A stretch of 64,000 nt of DNA from Heterocephalus glaber (Eukaryota > Chordata > Mammalia > Rodentia > Bathyergidae). Shown here piece after piece: positions 45,130 through 58,935 of this stretch. The notes under the pieces are model-generated. The model ran no database searches, had not been told where the DNA came from, and saw only the letters and a program-made list of their open reading frames with translations. The position numbers were made by a program, and so were the translations under genes. The stretch spans positions 10,035,578 to 10,099,577 of the forward strand of contig NW_004624743.1 in the NCBI RefSeq assembly GCF_000247695.1, given 5' to 3'. Position 1 is the stretch's first letter, and each line of letters opens with the position of its first letter.

Positions 45130-46110
45130 AAGTCTCTCCCTATGTGATCTCATCCTGAGCCGTATCCTTAAGCTTTAACTGTTTTGTGTGCACCGTGCCT
45201 CACAGGTTTGTTGCTCCACTACCACTACGAGTCACTGTGAAACTCTACTCTTGCATACTTGGCTGTCTCTCGACAGCTCCTCCTGGATGTGTCCCAGGTA
45301 CCTCAGACTTGACTTGTGTAAAGAGAACCCTCCACAGCTGGGACTGTCATTCAGTTTCTCAGGCGTTGCTCATTCCTTCCTCTGCATATGCAGCCTACCA
45401 TCGACACTTCATCTGGTCTATCTGAAAGTTCTGAGGCATCTACCTCTTTCATGGTGCCGTGACTTCATCTGCTTTTTTTCCCCAGAGTCATCTCCTGTAC
45501 TGTGGTCCAGCCTGCCATATGTCTCGAGTGACTTCCGAAAGAGCCTTTTAATTGGCCAGATGTTTCATGTCTCCCTACCAATTTGTCTCTGCTTAGGAAG
45601 GAGCTGGTATTATCTTTTCAAAACACCATGCATATCCTGCATGGAAACTGTATTCTAGCGTCCCTCTTTGCTTCAAATTCAGTTCAGCATCTTAATGGTC
45701 TGAAGAGAGGAGCAAAGCGCGGCCAGCTCCAGGCTGCCCTGCCCTGCCCTGCCCACCACACTCTACCCCTGCTCCCAGCGCCACTTGCACTGTCCGCGCT
45801 TGGTTCCCTGAAGGTCCCTGTGCCTTGGAACCTGGCGGCTGCAGTGGCCTCTGTCTGTAGTGTTCTTCGCTGGGCCTGGCTCTTCCTGTCACGGGTCCTC
45901 TGCCCACTCCTGGGAGGAGGTCCGGTGACTTCCTTGTCCTCTGTCCTCCCCAGCACACAGGGTCCTTTCAGCTCCTCTTCTCATCTCTGTAGGACTCAGC
46001 ATGTTGTGGTTATTTACTCATTTCTCTTCTTCTCGAGGTCATACACTTGGGACCAAGCGTGCTGCTCCCACCATGCGGGGCCTGCCTAACAGTAGGCACT
46101 GAATGCACAT
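45130..46110 (+). repeat. L2 LINE, sense, about 1 kb
   Basis: In order: GTGATCTCATCCTGAGCCGT, CCTGGATGTGTCCCAGGTAC, CTCAGACTTGACTTGTG, CTGTACTGTGGTCCAGCCTG, CTTTTAATTGGCCAGATG and the 3' end CCTAACAGTAGGCACTGAAT. This fits mammalian L2. The 156-, 168- and 90-aa frames here are repeat shadows. Confidence 0.65.
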
Positions 46111-47670
46111 TTATTATGAGAAGCAAGGATTAGGCTTTGTTGGCTTGTCCCTAGTGGAAGGCCAAGAACTGTTCTCACCAGAATTTAGGTGAGACTTAAA
46201 GATTAATGTGATATTGAAAGTGTAAAACAAGCGCTATAGCCAGCCAAACACAGAGTTGTGATATTCAACTCCATTTTCTCCCATCCTTCCTTCACCAGCT
46301 TTGGGTTAGATTATATGTAAATGTTTAACATTAACTGACCAGAATTTACCTCCATTAGTTATATAATTCATTGTAGAATTTTTGTACCACAAATTAAAAA
46401 AAAAACAACTTCCATATTCCAGCTAATTTTTTTTTTGGTGTGGAAAAATGACAACATAGGCTTGTCCTGAACTACAGAGATAAAATAGACATTTCTTCAC
46501 ATACTCTGACTTGAGGAAGGATATAAAAACAAATAAATCAGACAGTGTTTCTTAATTCTTGATTAGTGCCCCGACATTTGGCCGTTTTGAGTACTGTTAA
46601 GTCATCTACGTGCGAGTCACTACATTATCAAATGTCAGTGTGTGGCCTGTTGCATGGGGTTTGTATTCAATGTGGAACTGTTCGATGTAAAAAGTCATTG
46701 TTTCCCTCTAAAAGGAGCAGTGAACTTCAAGAGAAAGCTGATCCTTATATCACTCTATGATAACATTATGTTATTGCTAAACAAAAATATCTGTGTAGAT
46801 TTCTACCTCATTACTACAGTGAGCATTTGTAGGAACCACAAGTTTTTCTTCCATATGATGCATCATTAGGACATAAAATAATGGGTATGTGTAACATTGT
46901 CTTGAAAAAATGAGTAACTGAATCCAATGTAAAATGACCGTGTCCTGTGGCAGATAAAAGTGTTCAAAGACCAAACGAGACGTTCTTGGCAAAAGTCAGA
47001 ATGGTATGGCCAAACCTGCTGGGCCCAGGAGGAAGAAAGCCCCAGCTGGTCTTCCTTCATTGCAGAGAGTGTTACGTGATGTTGGCTGTCATGTTTCACT
47101 TGGTGTTTTTATCACTGTGGTACAGATTTGCTTGCTCAACTTTTATATTAGTTGCATTTGTTTCCTCCTTTCTTATCTAGCTATTTTCACCCCTTCCATG
47201 CTTGCCTTATTTTGGTTAAGTGGTACAAACATTGAGTAACATTTATTGATGTTGGCACACAATCCACAACCCCTCAGGGAATGCCCTTTCTCCTCTTACC
47301 TTATCTGACATTCCTTTTACTGTAGTTGTATTATTTTTCCAAAACTGATTCTAGTGAGAAATAGAAGCCATGGTGTTTAATCCTCCAACTCCTATTTTTC
47401 ATACTAGAAGCTATAGCTACATCTGAGATATCATTAGCAAGTTAAATGCTGAATATCATCTTGGATTGCAGCCTCTTGTGAGTCATTTGCCTTTTAAACA
47501 AGGTGTGTCCAATGTTGGAAAGAAACCATAGCAAGGGCTACACCGGAGTGCCAGGTATTTCAGATAGAGCTGCCACACCCAAACCCAAAGCATTTGTTCA
47601 ATGACTGAGATTAAGAGTTAATTAACATTTAATATGCCTCTACTTATTTGTTCATTAAGTTTCCATGAAA
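46110..47670 (+). other. Intron stretch with nothing recognised
   Basis: AT-rich, no element named. Confidence 0.6.
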
Positions 47671-47673
47671 ACT

Positions 47674-48513
47674 TTTCCTTAAATTCTTTTATTGGTACAT
47701 TTTAGGTATACAGTACATTTACACTTATCATTGGGTGCTTGTACCTGTACATGATGTATCTTGGCTCTTATTTTTTTTCCCCATTACCTGTGCACCCTTC
47801 ACCCCTCCACCCTTCCCTATTTACATACTTTGTTTCCATTTTTTTTCTTTTCTCATAATTTTTCTTTCCCCTTCCCCTCCCGCCACCCCTACCCCTTTGG
47901 ACCTTTTCCTGTTTCAGATTACTAATTATTCATTATTAATCCTTTTAATCCTTATTTACTCTTTCAGTTTCTCACACTAGAGAAGCTATTCGGTATTTAC
48001 ACATGTGTGTCCTATTTATTTCACTTATGAGTATGGCCTCAATATGCATCCATTTAGCTATAAATGACTAGTTTCTCATTCTTTATGGCTGAGTAGTACT
48101 CCATTTTATAGAAAAAAACCCCACATCTTCTTTATCCAGTTTCCAGTTGATGGACATTTGGGCTGTTTCTAAGCTTTAGCTATTACGAACTGTGCTGCTA
48201 TGAACATGGGTGCACATATATCACTGTGGTATGATTCTTTTAATTCTTTGGGGAAGATACCCAGCAGAGGAATAGCTGGGTTGAAAGAGACCTCTATCCC
48301 TAGTTCTTTGAGGTATCGCCATACTGATTTCCACAGTGGTTGTACCAGTCTACACTCCCACCAGCAGTGGAGTAGGGTTCCTCTTTCCCCACAGCCCCAC
48401 CAGCATTTGTTATTGGATGATTGATTTCTTGATAACAGCCATTCTTTCTGGGTGAGGTGGAATCTCAGTGTTTTCATCTGCATCTCTGGAATGACCAGTG
48501 ATGCTGAACATTT
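47674..48513 (-). mobile_element. L1 LINE 3' end, 5'-truncated, antisense
   Basis: The minus strand gives the last part of ORF2 (the 48483-48169 segment reads [20 protein letters not shown] and [17 protein letters not shown]), then the 3' UTR ending at TACCAATAAAAGAATT. Direct repeats TGAAAACT flank it (47666-47673 and 48514-48521). It is the same family as 34826-36406, in opposite orientation. Confidence 0.92.
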
Positions 48514-48529
48514 TGAAAACTAACATTTT

Positions 48530-51500
48530 AACCATGTGTATCAGGACTCAGATTAACCTTAATCTTTCAAAGATTTGTCTTTGTTAGATTTGTCTTTTCT
48601 CAACAGAGACTGTTGTATTTATATTCATGTTATATAGATATATATATAGATATATAGGTGGCTTTCAGAGTCACCGTACTCCTGGAGGCTGATGATCTCA
48701 CGCTAGGCCTCTCCGTGTTGTTACACAGAGAAGACAATGGAGAAGGAGGAAGAACTCAGTGTCATCATTTTGTGAAAGTGATTGGCGTGGAGGTTAGCAC
48801 TACAATATTCTCTTAAATTTATATTCTTAAACAGGGAACATTGTCATCAATAGTACTATTTAAGTGGCAGGGAAATACCTTGGAATTATCATCATTATCA
48901 TCTAAGCCAATGCAGTGTATAAGCTATTCAATTTTATTTTTTATCTTTCATCTCTTTTTGGTCATGTAAAAAATCCAGATTTGCAAATTATATCCTTTCC
49001 TGTGAGAGTGTTTTTCTGTTGCCAATTTGGTACTGATGCCCTTCCGTGTACTTGAGAATATATACCAATAGTTACTGTGACAATAGTTATTCCAGGTCAG
49101 AAAGAAAGCACCTGCAGCTTCGTGTGGCTGGCACACCTGCCAGAAGTCTGTGGAGAGGAGAGGGGTGAGCAGAAGTCTTCCTTTCTTGCACTTAGGCAGG
49201 TTTACCCTCCCGTTGACAGACTTTGAAGGCAGATTCTGCACAGCCGCACACCCTCCACACCCAGCCTGACTGATTAGCTTGTGTTTGCACGTTGACACAC
49301 TGTTTTAGGAGTTGCCGACCCTTTGCCCTGGGGCTGGCGGGCGAAGTAAAGGGCCTGTCTCGCTGCTTTTGACTCTGTGTTTTTATTGATACCGCCTAAG
49401 GTTGCTGTAGCTGACGTAGCCATTGCAAATGAACTGTAAAGCTGAGTTTATGTGTCACAGGGTGCAGATCTTTCAGCAGCGCGCCTTTCCCCTCCATGGG
49501 GCTTCTGAAGCGCACAGGAGCTGGTGTGTGCGGATGTGTTCTGTGCATGTGACAGGCAGTGATCTGGCCCTGCGCTCATAGCTGCTCCTGCTTGGCCCTT
49601 CCTGTCCTGGTGGGCTCTTGAGCGGCTTCTGCCCTTGCTGCCACACACGGTGCTTCCAGAGCTACAGCACCGTGTTAGCAACAGACCCCGGAGCTGCATT
49701 GTTCGGGTTTGCTGAGTTACTAGACTTCTCATTTTTTCCTGTGAGTGGGTATTAGGATAGCTCCCTCTTATTCTAATCTACTTTCATGATAAAGAGTGAA
49801 ATTGAGAATCTTTTAAAGTTGGTTTTCTGGAAATTGCCAACTAATACACTTCCCTCCAAACAAAATGTCTCATATTGGACATAAAATTCAAATGTAGGGA
49901 AGGGCCAGGAATGGGATGGGAGAGCAGGACTTAGCTGTATCCTGACATCTTCGCTCTTTAAACAATAAAAATTAAAGAAAACTTGGAAAGTTTTCACTGG
50001 TTAAGTCCATGTGACGAGTAGCTGCTTATATTTTATAGTACTTTGTCCTTTTCATACTATTTTTAGCATTTCATAATTTATGTTTTCTCACCTTTCCAAC
50101 ATTCAACTTCTTTTTGGTTAGACAAACTTTTGTACCTTTTTGCATTGTTTCCTGCATTGTTTGTATCTCAAGAGTAGTAGCAATAGATGCAGGTCCAGGG
50201 TGGGCCTCCCCTGTCCTGTAACACAAACTGAAAGATAGTAGCTTAAAATACCCTTTCACAGAAAATCACTTTGCTGAGTAATGGTGATGAGAGCATTTCT
50301 CTAAATGTGACTGAATAGGAAAATCAGCATCTGCACATTACTAAAAGGGAACAAATTACTTGTAGCCAAATCTAAATGATGAAAGTATGAATAGTAAAAT
50401 TAATTAATAATAGCACCCAGTTCATAAGGAAAAACCATGCAAATATATTTGGAGAGAAACAGGAGAAGGGAAAATTATTATCTGACAGTAGAAGGTGATT
50501 ATGGTATGACAATAGGTTAATAAAGTACCCTATAGGATCTTGTGTTTCATATGCTTTGCTAAACATGTTGCCAAATCTAATTATAGATCACCCCCAGCTT
50601 ATGATAACTTGACATGATGATGATTTCAATCAGTAACTAAAGTGATGTGCAGTAGGAACCAGACTTCAGATTTTGAGCTCTCATCTTTTTCTGGGCTGGC
50701 GACGTGTGGTGCAGTGCTGTCGGGAACACAGCGCCCAGCTGGCCCCACTGCCAAGGGCGTTTGCACCCAGGTCTCTCCAGGGCACTGGGTGCCAGTGGGC
50801 CCTGGTGCAGGTATTCACCCAGTTACTCAGGATTTCCTGTGCCCTGTAGTCAGCAAGGCTCCGTGTGAGGCGGTTCTGCCCAACCGTAGGCCAAGCTAAG
50901 GTGGGCTGAGCACGCTTAAGGCACACTAAGCTGTGATGTACAGCAGATGTGTATAAAATGCTTGTTCAGTTTACTTTATTTTCAATTTACAATGAATTTA
51001 TCAGAACATAACATCTTAATTGGAAGAGTATCTGTCCAGCGCTAGAATTTTACTTTTATATAGTATAAAAGTACTTTGTTCTCACTTTTAGAATGTTTTT
51101 TCCCAGATAATATCAAAAGAGGTTAACTGGTACTGGCAATATGAGGCAAATATCATAAACCTACTTGGTATCAACCATAAACCCGCCTGCTTATATATGT
51201 ATGTATGATGTTTAATTTAGGGAAACAGTAGTATATTTGTAATAAATCATTAATATTAATATGGAAACCTCTGAAGACCTCATCAAGGTGATTTTTCTTT
51301 TGTCTATATTGGAAACATGAGATTAGAGTAGAAATGGAACTTAAATTTTTGTCCATTAGGATTGAAAGGCTAAAGAGTAATTTTCTTGAAAAGTTGAGAA
51401 GAGCTCTAGTTTTTAGTTTCTGGGGTATGTCATAAAATCCTTTGTGAACTTAAAAATTTATTAGTCATAGATTTTTTCCCATTTATTTTGCTTTCAAGTG

Positions 51501-51955
51501 TCCAATCTCAAGTATTATAAGACTATGTATTAATTTTGTGAAATCATCTTTTCTTTGAATTTCTTGATATGTTTCATATAATAAACTTTTACTGTTTTGG
51601 AGAATTTTTTAATTTGACTGTTTTGGTACTCTTTGCTTCAAAATTTCCAATGCAATCATGTTGGCTTATGAGACTGTTTCAGTGATACAAAGAATGTAAT
51701 AAAATTATTGGTCTATTAATTTGCTGTGTACCAAAGTTAACAACTTTAAATCATTCTAACCTGGCAGTTTGAAAACTGGGTAATTTACATATATGTAATG
51801 AAAAAACAAAGTAGACACATTTAAAGTGTCCAACTTGATAATTTTTAATAATGTTTTTACCTTTAATTATCATCAGCACAATCTTCTTTTAATCTTTTGT
51901 AAATCTTTCACCCCCACTGCCACTCCTGTCTCCTGGCACAAAAGGGCAGTTTACA
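48530..51955 (+). other. Intron stretch, mostly unassigned
   Basis: 48630-48655 is a short TATAGA-rich run. At 49305-49440 a segment with AGTAAAGGGCCTGTCTCGCT hints at a hAT-Charlie remnant. Otherwise AT-rich without recognised elements. Confidence 0.5.
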
Positions 51956-51957
51956 TT

Positions 51958-52055
51958 TTGGTCTTTTTGTAAGACTGTTTAATATCAGGTTTCCCCAAAG
52001 TGAATGTTATAAGGAGAGGATAAGTATGACCATGATGAAAGCCTTATTTTATTGG
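51958..52055 (+). repeat. MLT1-like LTR fragment
   Basis: GGTCTTTTTGTAAGACTGTT, then CAGGTTTCCCCAAAGTGAAT and GCCTTATTTTATTGGAG match a segment of the longer element at 52312-52720 (52598-52685). Confidence 0.6.
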
Positions 52056-52079
52056 AGATATCTATTTGGATAAATAGAG

Positions 52080-52107
52080 ACACACACACACACACACACA
52101 CACACAC
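52080..52107. repeat. (AC)n microsatellite
   Basis: A perfect AC run of about 14 units. Confidence 0.97.
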
Positions 52108-52311
52108 CTCAAGTATATTTGTCAATAGTGCAAAGACAAATTCTAACCCAGTTGATAAAAGTGATACACCAAGTGAATATTCATTCATGTCCTTGAAAAA
52201 TGTCCAAAACACAGTTTATTTCTAACCATGATTCTTAATCAAACTAACCCACTTGGCTTTAGCTCTTGCCAGGATATTAACAGGGCAGAAGAGTTCCAAG
52301 AAGATATGTGT

Positions 52312-52720
52312 ATTAGTTATCCATTGCTGCATGACAAACTGTCCCAAGATGTAGCAGCTTAAACAAGAAATACTTATTTCCTCGAAATAATGAAGGTCGG
52401 GAATCTAGGAGAAGCTTAGCTGGGTGGCTCAGGCTGGACTGGCTCATGAGCTGTAGTTCTTCTTCCAGTGAGAGCTGCAGACAGCTGCCAGAGCTTGACT
52501 GGGCTGGAAATTCTGTTTCCAAGATGGCTGCTCACGTGACCAACAGCCCCAGCTCCCTGGTGGCTCTACTATCAGAAGGCCTCGATTCTCAGCCTTTGGC
52601 CTTTTTGTAAGACTGTTCAACGTATCAAGTTTCCCCAAAGCGAGTGCTACAGACAGAATGAGCAGGACCAGGCTTATTTTATTGAATGACCTTGTCCTGG
52701 AAGTCACATACCATCTCTTC
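52312..52720 (+). repeat. MLT1-like MaLR LTR
   Basis: GTATTAGTTATCCATTGCTG, then CATGACAAACTGTCCCAAGA, GCTTAGCTGGGTGGCTCAGG, GACTGGGCTGGAAATTCTG, CCCCAAAGCGAGTGCTACAG and GTCCTGGAAGTCACATACCA follow the common mammalian MLT1 LTR order. Confidence 0.7.
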
Positions 52721-52724
52721 TTCC

Positions 52725-55700
52725 TATTCTACTTGTGAAACAGAAGAAACTTGGCTCCCTGGGGAAGATGACCCCAAGAGAGGATCTGGAAGTGGGTGTC
52801 ACTGGGGCCTCCTTGAAGGCTGGCTGCCATTATGTATTTTCCTGTAGTCAAACAGTTCAACAGGTTTTAATACTCTTGTGTAAGGATCCCATTAAACCCA
52901 TCCTAGCAGTATCCAATTGCCTATAATTTATGAGCTGGTGACACAACAGTTTTACAACTTATTAAGTAATAGTCTTTAAAACCATATGTTTATTTAACAC
53001 TTTCCACCCCCAGTTGAAAATAACAATGTTGCACCTTCTTTGAATTAACTATATTTCAAGAATTTTTGTTAAAACTGATAGATCTCAAACTTCTGTGCTT
53101 TTTTATAGTAAAGTTTAAATTACAAGACTTTCAGAACAAAAGAGAACCATCTTTATTAATCAAACCTTCAAGCACATGATAAAATAATCTGAACCTGTTA
53201 TTTATAATTACTCATAAAGATGAATAATAAACATTAAATTAAGAAATATGAATCCAAGCCATACAGAGCAAAATGTTCCTCACTTTGGAGATAATGTTGT
53301 TCACACAGTTCAATGTATTTCCGATATTCTAAGTATAAATATATTTTTTAAATTAATTTTGCTTTAAAAACTAGCATGGGGAGACATAAAGAGGAGGATC
53401 CAGTGTAAAAATAAATCCTACTTACACATTCAGCATACTTTGAAAAGACCTTTTTAAATGATAGCTTTTATCTAATTTCCAACAAAGACTCAAAACATGA
53501 ATAGATGCCCATGGTCTTCATGGTACTAGAGTGTCTCAAAACAGGCCCCAAATGCCAAAGGGGCAAAGGAAGCTGAGCGCAGCCCACCTGCCCAAAAGCT
53601 CTGGCAGCCAGGTGACGGGCTGCACCCTGGTGCACGCAGGGAGAGCAGCAAGTTCTAAATTTAAGCTCTGGTAGAGGTTTCCATCACCCCTGAGCCTCTG
53701 TCACACTCCCAGGCCTGTGTTCGATTTCATTCTTCATACCCAGGTCCCATCTGACTCGTCCTCTGTTAGTGATCACCTTATGCGGCATCAGGATTACCCA
53801 GAATCTGATGTAATTTCGCTGTACCCACAGCCAGCCCCGCGTTACATAGCCCTGGGTCGGTGAGTCACGGACGCAGCATCAGGCTGGGGGAGCTGTGCTT
53901 GATTTAACCCTGGCTGATCAAACTGAGCGCCGTGAAACGTTCTGGCCGTCCAGCTGCCTGAATGACCTCACAGCTGACACTGAGCGCACAGCAGCCTCTC
54001 CTCCCTAGGGCGGCGGGAGATCCCTGAGCTTGGCTAGCTCAGGTTCACCCACCCCTGGGCAGAGCAGAGAGCAGAATGTTCTTTACCTTGAACTTCTTCG
54101 AGGTAAATTTATTTCCTCAATCTGGTCCTTAAGTCAAGGTCCTCTTAATATCTTAACTTTAATTATTCATTAAATTAATTAGTATTTATTGAGTTTCTGA
54201 AATTGGTCAGGCAACCATGTTCACAGTGGTAAATAAAAGGGAGCAAAGTCTCTCCCCTCGGGGAGTAAATGCCTTAGTATTTGAAACCAACATAAGGAGT
54301 GAGCGAGCACATGTTAGACACTGGTGAGTATGCAGCAGCAAAGTCAGTTGGAAAGTCTGGGAAGGAGACTCATTGCTGTGGAGGTGACAGGGCCCTGAGA
54401 GGAAATGCAGAGAGGGGGCAAGAACATTATCGGCAGGGAAGACAGAAGAGGACGGGCCGGAGGCAGTGGGAAGCTCCACATGGTGGACAGCAGCGTGGAC
54501 AGTGTCAAGACAGCTCAGGGAAAGTGGGAGTCCCAGAGAGTTGTCGGGGAGGCCTTGACACAGCATGTCTTTAAAATTTCACATTTCTTTTCATTTTTTC
54601 TCACTGTTTAGCAAATATATAGACTATCTGCCTCTTTTCCATCAAATTTCAGGGTAAAAGACTAGCTGATGAGCATGCCATTATTTGAAATAACTTTCAA
54701 TTTGCTGATGTGTTCTGTTTGGGAGAAATAGTGTAATAGAGAGCTCATGGCCAAGATCTCCTAAGACATTCGTAAGCTGGCAATGGCATATCGGAAAGTA
54801 GTGTCTACAGTTTCGTTCCACCTTGGACTGCATTTGTCCCTTCGTTTTCTGTGACCTGCGGCACTGACGATGGTGTTGTCTGTAGATATGTCATTCCTTA
54901 GAATGTCTAAGCCCTGAGTGCTCATAGCAGTGCAGATTAAGTACCTGAGCTTTTGGAGATTGTTGACTGTCAGAATGGTCAAGATGACTGGCGTCCATTG
55001 TGGTAGAAAATGCAAATTGTTGGACCACATAATTGTTATTTATATGATCTATAATAAGGTGAAATCCCATAGATCCAAAATGCCTGTCTCAGAAATTTCA
55101 AAGTCTAAGAAAAGTTATTTATATTTATTAGTCTTGTAAATTTAGCCTGAAATGATCAAGTTTAAAAATAAATAAACCTGATATCATAATAAATTATGTG
55201 TGGTACATTGTATAAGGATTGGGATTCTTTTTAAAGAATTGAGTAGAAAGCAATTGGTATTGTTGTAGGTAACATATCATGCAAGTAGAAACCCACTTAT
55301 TGTGGCTTTGAGCTCTGCCTGCTATGTTTTACTGTTATGGTTTAAATATATATGAAAGAAGTGACATTGATGTGAGAAAATAAATATTCCTATGTGTCAA
55401 AAAGTAAACACTAGAATTTCTCATGAAGAAAGCTTTCTTTTACATATTTGTGAGCTCTTTTTTACTATAGCAGAACAAAACAGCATTTAGTGAACATGGA
55501 GGGGCCACCAGAGAAGATAGCTGACCTGCTTCTTACACAGATGTTGTTGGCGAGCCAGCCAAGAGAGATGACCTGCTCCTAGCAGCAAATGTTGGCGAGC
55601 CAGGCAACACAGACTGGAGACACTGAAGTCCCGAGAAGCACTGACCTAAGGCAGGGACAGGTTGTAAAATCTGAGTGCTTGCTCTAAGCAGTTATTTCTT

Positions 55701-56740
55701 TTATATGTACTCGTTCTGAAATGACTACTACCTGTTAAGACTCCTTATGGTTTTGTTGTCTGCACATGAACATTAAAGAGGAAAACATCTCACCTTAAGA
55801 GACAGAATTGAGTGCAGGAGGTTGCTGAGCTGGCACAACTCAGCATATTGCATATACATTTGCATACACATGGAAACATAATAAAAAATTAATATTTTAA
55901 TTTTATGAATTAATTTAGTCTGGACAAATGAACATTAACCAATTGATGGAAAGGCAGGATATAAACAAGATTCATAGCACATATTGATATGGAATTCAGA
56001 AGACCTAGATTTTATATCCCTACCTGTAACTTGCTAATGTTCTGCTCGTTTCATTAGCTATAAAATTTAAATAATACTTCATTAAGTGTTTGGAGTAGAA
56101 AGTGGGGACATAGAGAAGTATATAATACATACACATTGTAGTTTTAAATTCTTTGAGGATCTTCACACTTGCTAGCAATATCAGCTCTCAATAAATATTA
56201 ATATCACTAATAATCAAGTCTTCTCTTATGCACATGCAAATCAGCTGGATGTATTGCATTGTACTATTATGAAATCTAAAGACTAAATTAACCTGAAATT
56301 AAATTTTTACATCTGTATTTCTGGACCTTCCTTTTTTGGAGAGCTATTATTTTGCCTATGTACCCTTCTTTGACCGTGTTTTCTTAAAGTAAGGTCGTAG
56401 AAAAGGTCTTTCCTTCTGCTGTTGCTTTGGAATCCATGTAGATGTGGAGGGACAAAGTGCTCTGACAGCCTAACACCTTTGAAGAGGGAAACACAGACTC
56501 AGTGACTCCCTGTAACTTTCCAAACTGCTAAACAGTAGCAGATGGATAAAGTTGGAGGCTGTTGCCCTGCTGACCTTAACCAACTTCATGGATTTGGTTG
56601 CCTTTGCTTTTATCGAATTCCCACCAGGCCCAGCAGAATCTTAAAAATAAAATGGAGATTTTCCAGTGAACAAAATTGCTTGATGTATCCCCTAAGAAAC
56701 ATTTTCCTTTTGCTACATGTATGTAGTGTGACTTTATCTT
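52725..56740 (+). other. Intron stretch, mostly unassigned
   Basis: 53530-54060 is a GC-richer, apparently unique block. 54180-54570 may be an old repeat (TAGTATTTATTGAGTTTCTG onward). A short tandem duplication lies at 55511-55606. Confidence 0.5.
55511..55606. repeat. Imperfect tandem duplication, about 48-bp units
   Basis: Two units: GCTGACCTGCTTCTTACACA ... GTTGGCGAGCCAGCCAAG and GATGACCTGCTCCTAGCAGC ... GTTGGCGAGCCAGGCAAC. Confidence 0.7.
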
Positions 56741-56744
56741 TTTA

Positions 56745-56800
56745 GCAAAATATTTATTGGTACATTTTAGATGTACATAATGGTATTGTTTAAAATGCAG
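56745..56800 (-). mobile_element. L1 3'-terminal fragment, antisense
   Basis: ATATTTATTGGTACATTTTA followed by GATGTACATAATGG matches the extreme 3' end of the L1 at 47674. Confidence 0.55.
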
Positions 56801-56804
56801 TTCT

Positions 56805-58930
56805 TTCCTAGGTAAATTAATATGAGCTAGTACCTGAAAGTTCGATAAAATGTAAAGTGAATTTCACGTTCATTTCGTTCTGTTATGTTGTACTCTTTGG
56901 TGCTAAAGATCTTTTGCATACAAAGAGAAAAAAATGGACAATATTGTCAGTCCAGAACAGAACCTGGAAGTCCCTAGTGACCCTAATTACTGTGTTTGGG
57001 CCAAATGGCAGGAGATCCCAGAGATTCAGTTACCTGTTTTTGGCCTCTGGTGGCCACATCATTGTCTTAAGTGGTTAACACATTTCAGTTAAGTGCCTGC
57101 ATTTCAAATTGCTTGCAGAAATCAGTTTCTAAAGCCTGCTGAGCAGACAAATTTAAAGGCTTAATTCCCTTACTCAGTCGTGAATCATTGTCTTGTCCTG
57201 AATTTTACAGCAAATGTAATCATATAACAAATCATATGGGCTGTGTTATGCTGAAACAGTGTGCTTCTGAATAGAAAGTTTTGCAGCTTAAAGTAGGTTC
57301 GTATTTTCAACGTGTTTGATTTTCAAGCATGCTTGAGTAAGTTTAAATGCTGGAAACTGGTTGAAAGTAACTAAATAAGAACCAAGAATGATATCACTGA
57401 TTTTTGGAAATCAGTTAAAGATTAAAACAGATTCTGCTGCTGTCTGTCTTTTCTATGTAAGCATGAAGTCCAAGGGCCATGCAAGCCATAGAAAAAATTA
57501 TATAGCTTCTGCCAAACTTTTTTTTTAAATTTTAAGTGGTTTCATGATCATGCATTGTTTGCAAGGTAAATAAAAAAGTTGAATTTCCTAGATGCTTGGT
57601 TTTAGGAGAACTCTATCATAAACAGGCTCATGGCAGATAAATCAGGTTTATACACCCGGAATGGAGACACTCTGGCCCGGCCCAGGTCACCCCCAGACCT
57701 TCAGCACAGGATTTCTTGCTTCCAGCCTACTCGGGGGACAGCCTACCCTACATCCTTCTCTGGGATTATGTTCTCTACCCTATCGGGCCCTTCACAGGTA
57801 AACAGCCCCTCCCTGGCCAAAAGCAACACAGTCGGAAAGACTTGGCCACAGTGGGAAAGCTGTTGTCATCTGCCTCTTCCTGTGCTGGCCAGAGCTGCAT
57901 CCCAGCCGGTCCCCGGGGCCTCACTTCAGGCTGCCACCTTAACCAGCCTTGCTCTCAGCTCCTGGCTCATGAAAGAATTTGGACTCTTCTTTCTGGCTCA
58001 TTGCACCTTTCTTTGTACCCTGCCATTGATCTTTATCCTCCAGATACTCTTTATTTTTCTTCTTTCCTTAAGTAGATTACCGGTTTTTCTCAAGGGCTCT
58101 CCCCAAGCTACTGTACTCCCTTTCCATTCTTCCCCAACCCCCAGGCTATTCTACTTCACTAAACTCTCTGATATTCAGTTGTTCATCTGAGCTCATGGGG
58201 ATTTGGCCAGCTGATATTCCTTTACCACCTAAGGGACCTTACCCACCTTGTCACCTGTTCCCTGGGATGACACCTCTTGCCTCCAGTTACTTGGGAGAGA
58301 GAATTCTTCTTATAGATTTGTTCTAACTGACCCATCTGGGGGTTTTTTGTTTTCTTTGATTCATCTACTTGTAATTCTTCTCATGACAAATTTCTTGTTA
58401 GATACACAAGACAAGACTGAAACACTTATTTCGTGTACTGTTTTAGTAAAATTGTGAAACCCAGGCTGACCCCATTTTAGATGTCACTCCTCTATCATAT
58501 TTAATCCATTAACATGTTATACAGGCAATCACAAATAGAATGGGAGAGATTTTACTAGTGGACAATAATACTTTAGGTTTTCTACCCATTCTCCATTTAG
58601 ATAGAAATGTAATAGTAGTCTTACAGGCATTTGTTTGGATACCTAAACTTCTGCACATAGACTGTTGCTCCATTTTTTAAAATATAGACCTGTGCTTCTT
58701 GGACATTAATGTTTGTATTTTACATCTCTTGTACTTTGTGGACAAAATAACCTTGAAAAGTTTTTAAATGTTTGCCACCTCACAGACTTTGTTTTGGATT
58801 TTTGTCGTTGTTGTTATTATGTTTTAATTAACTTAAATCATTTGCCACTTACCATGATTTAAAATCAGAAAATTTCAACAGAAACCCAAATTTTTGGAGT
58901 TGAAAAACTTCAAAACATGGTAACACTGCA
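56805..58930 (+). other. Intron stretch with a 186-codon open frame of unknown nature
   Basis: The frame at 57630-58190 is the longest in the window. Its second half is hydrophobic. No domain or codon evidence; 58190-58680 continues without a recognised family. Probably chance or a decayed repeat. Confidence 0.4.
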
Positions 58931-58935
58931 ACTGG

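Noticed and set aside
45583..46089. 168-aa frame, a possible secreted or membrane protein
   Set aside because: The region follows L2 LINE order; no coding evidence.
58690..58720. GACCTGTGCTTC, resembling the DLCF of the ADGRV1 second extracellular loop
   Set aside because: Stops occur just before and after in that frame; no exon structure.
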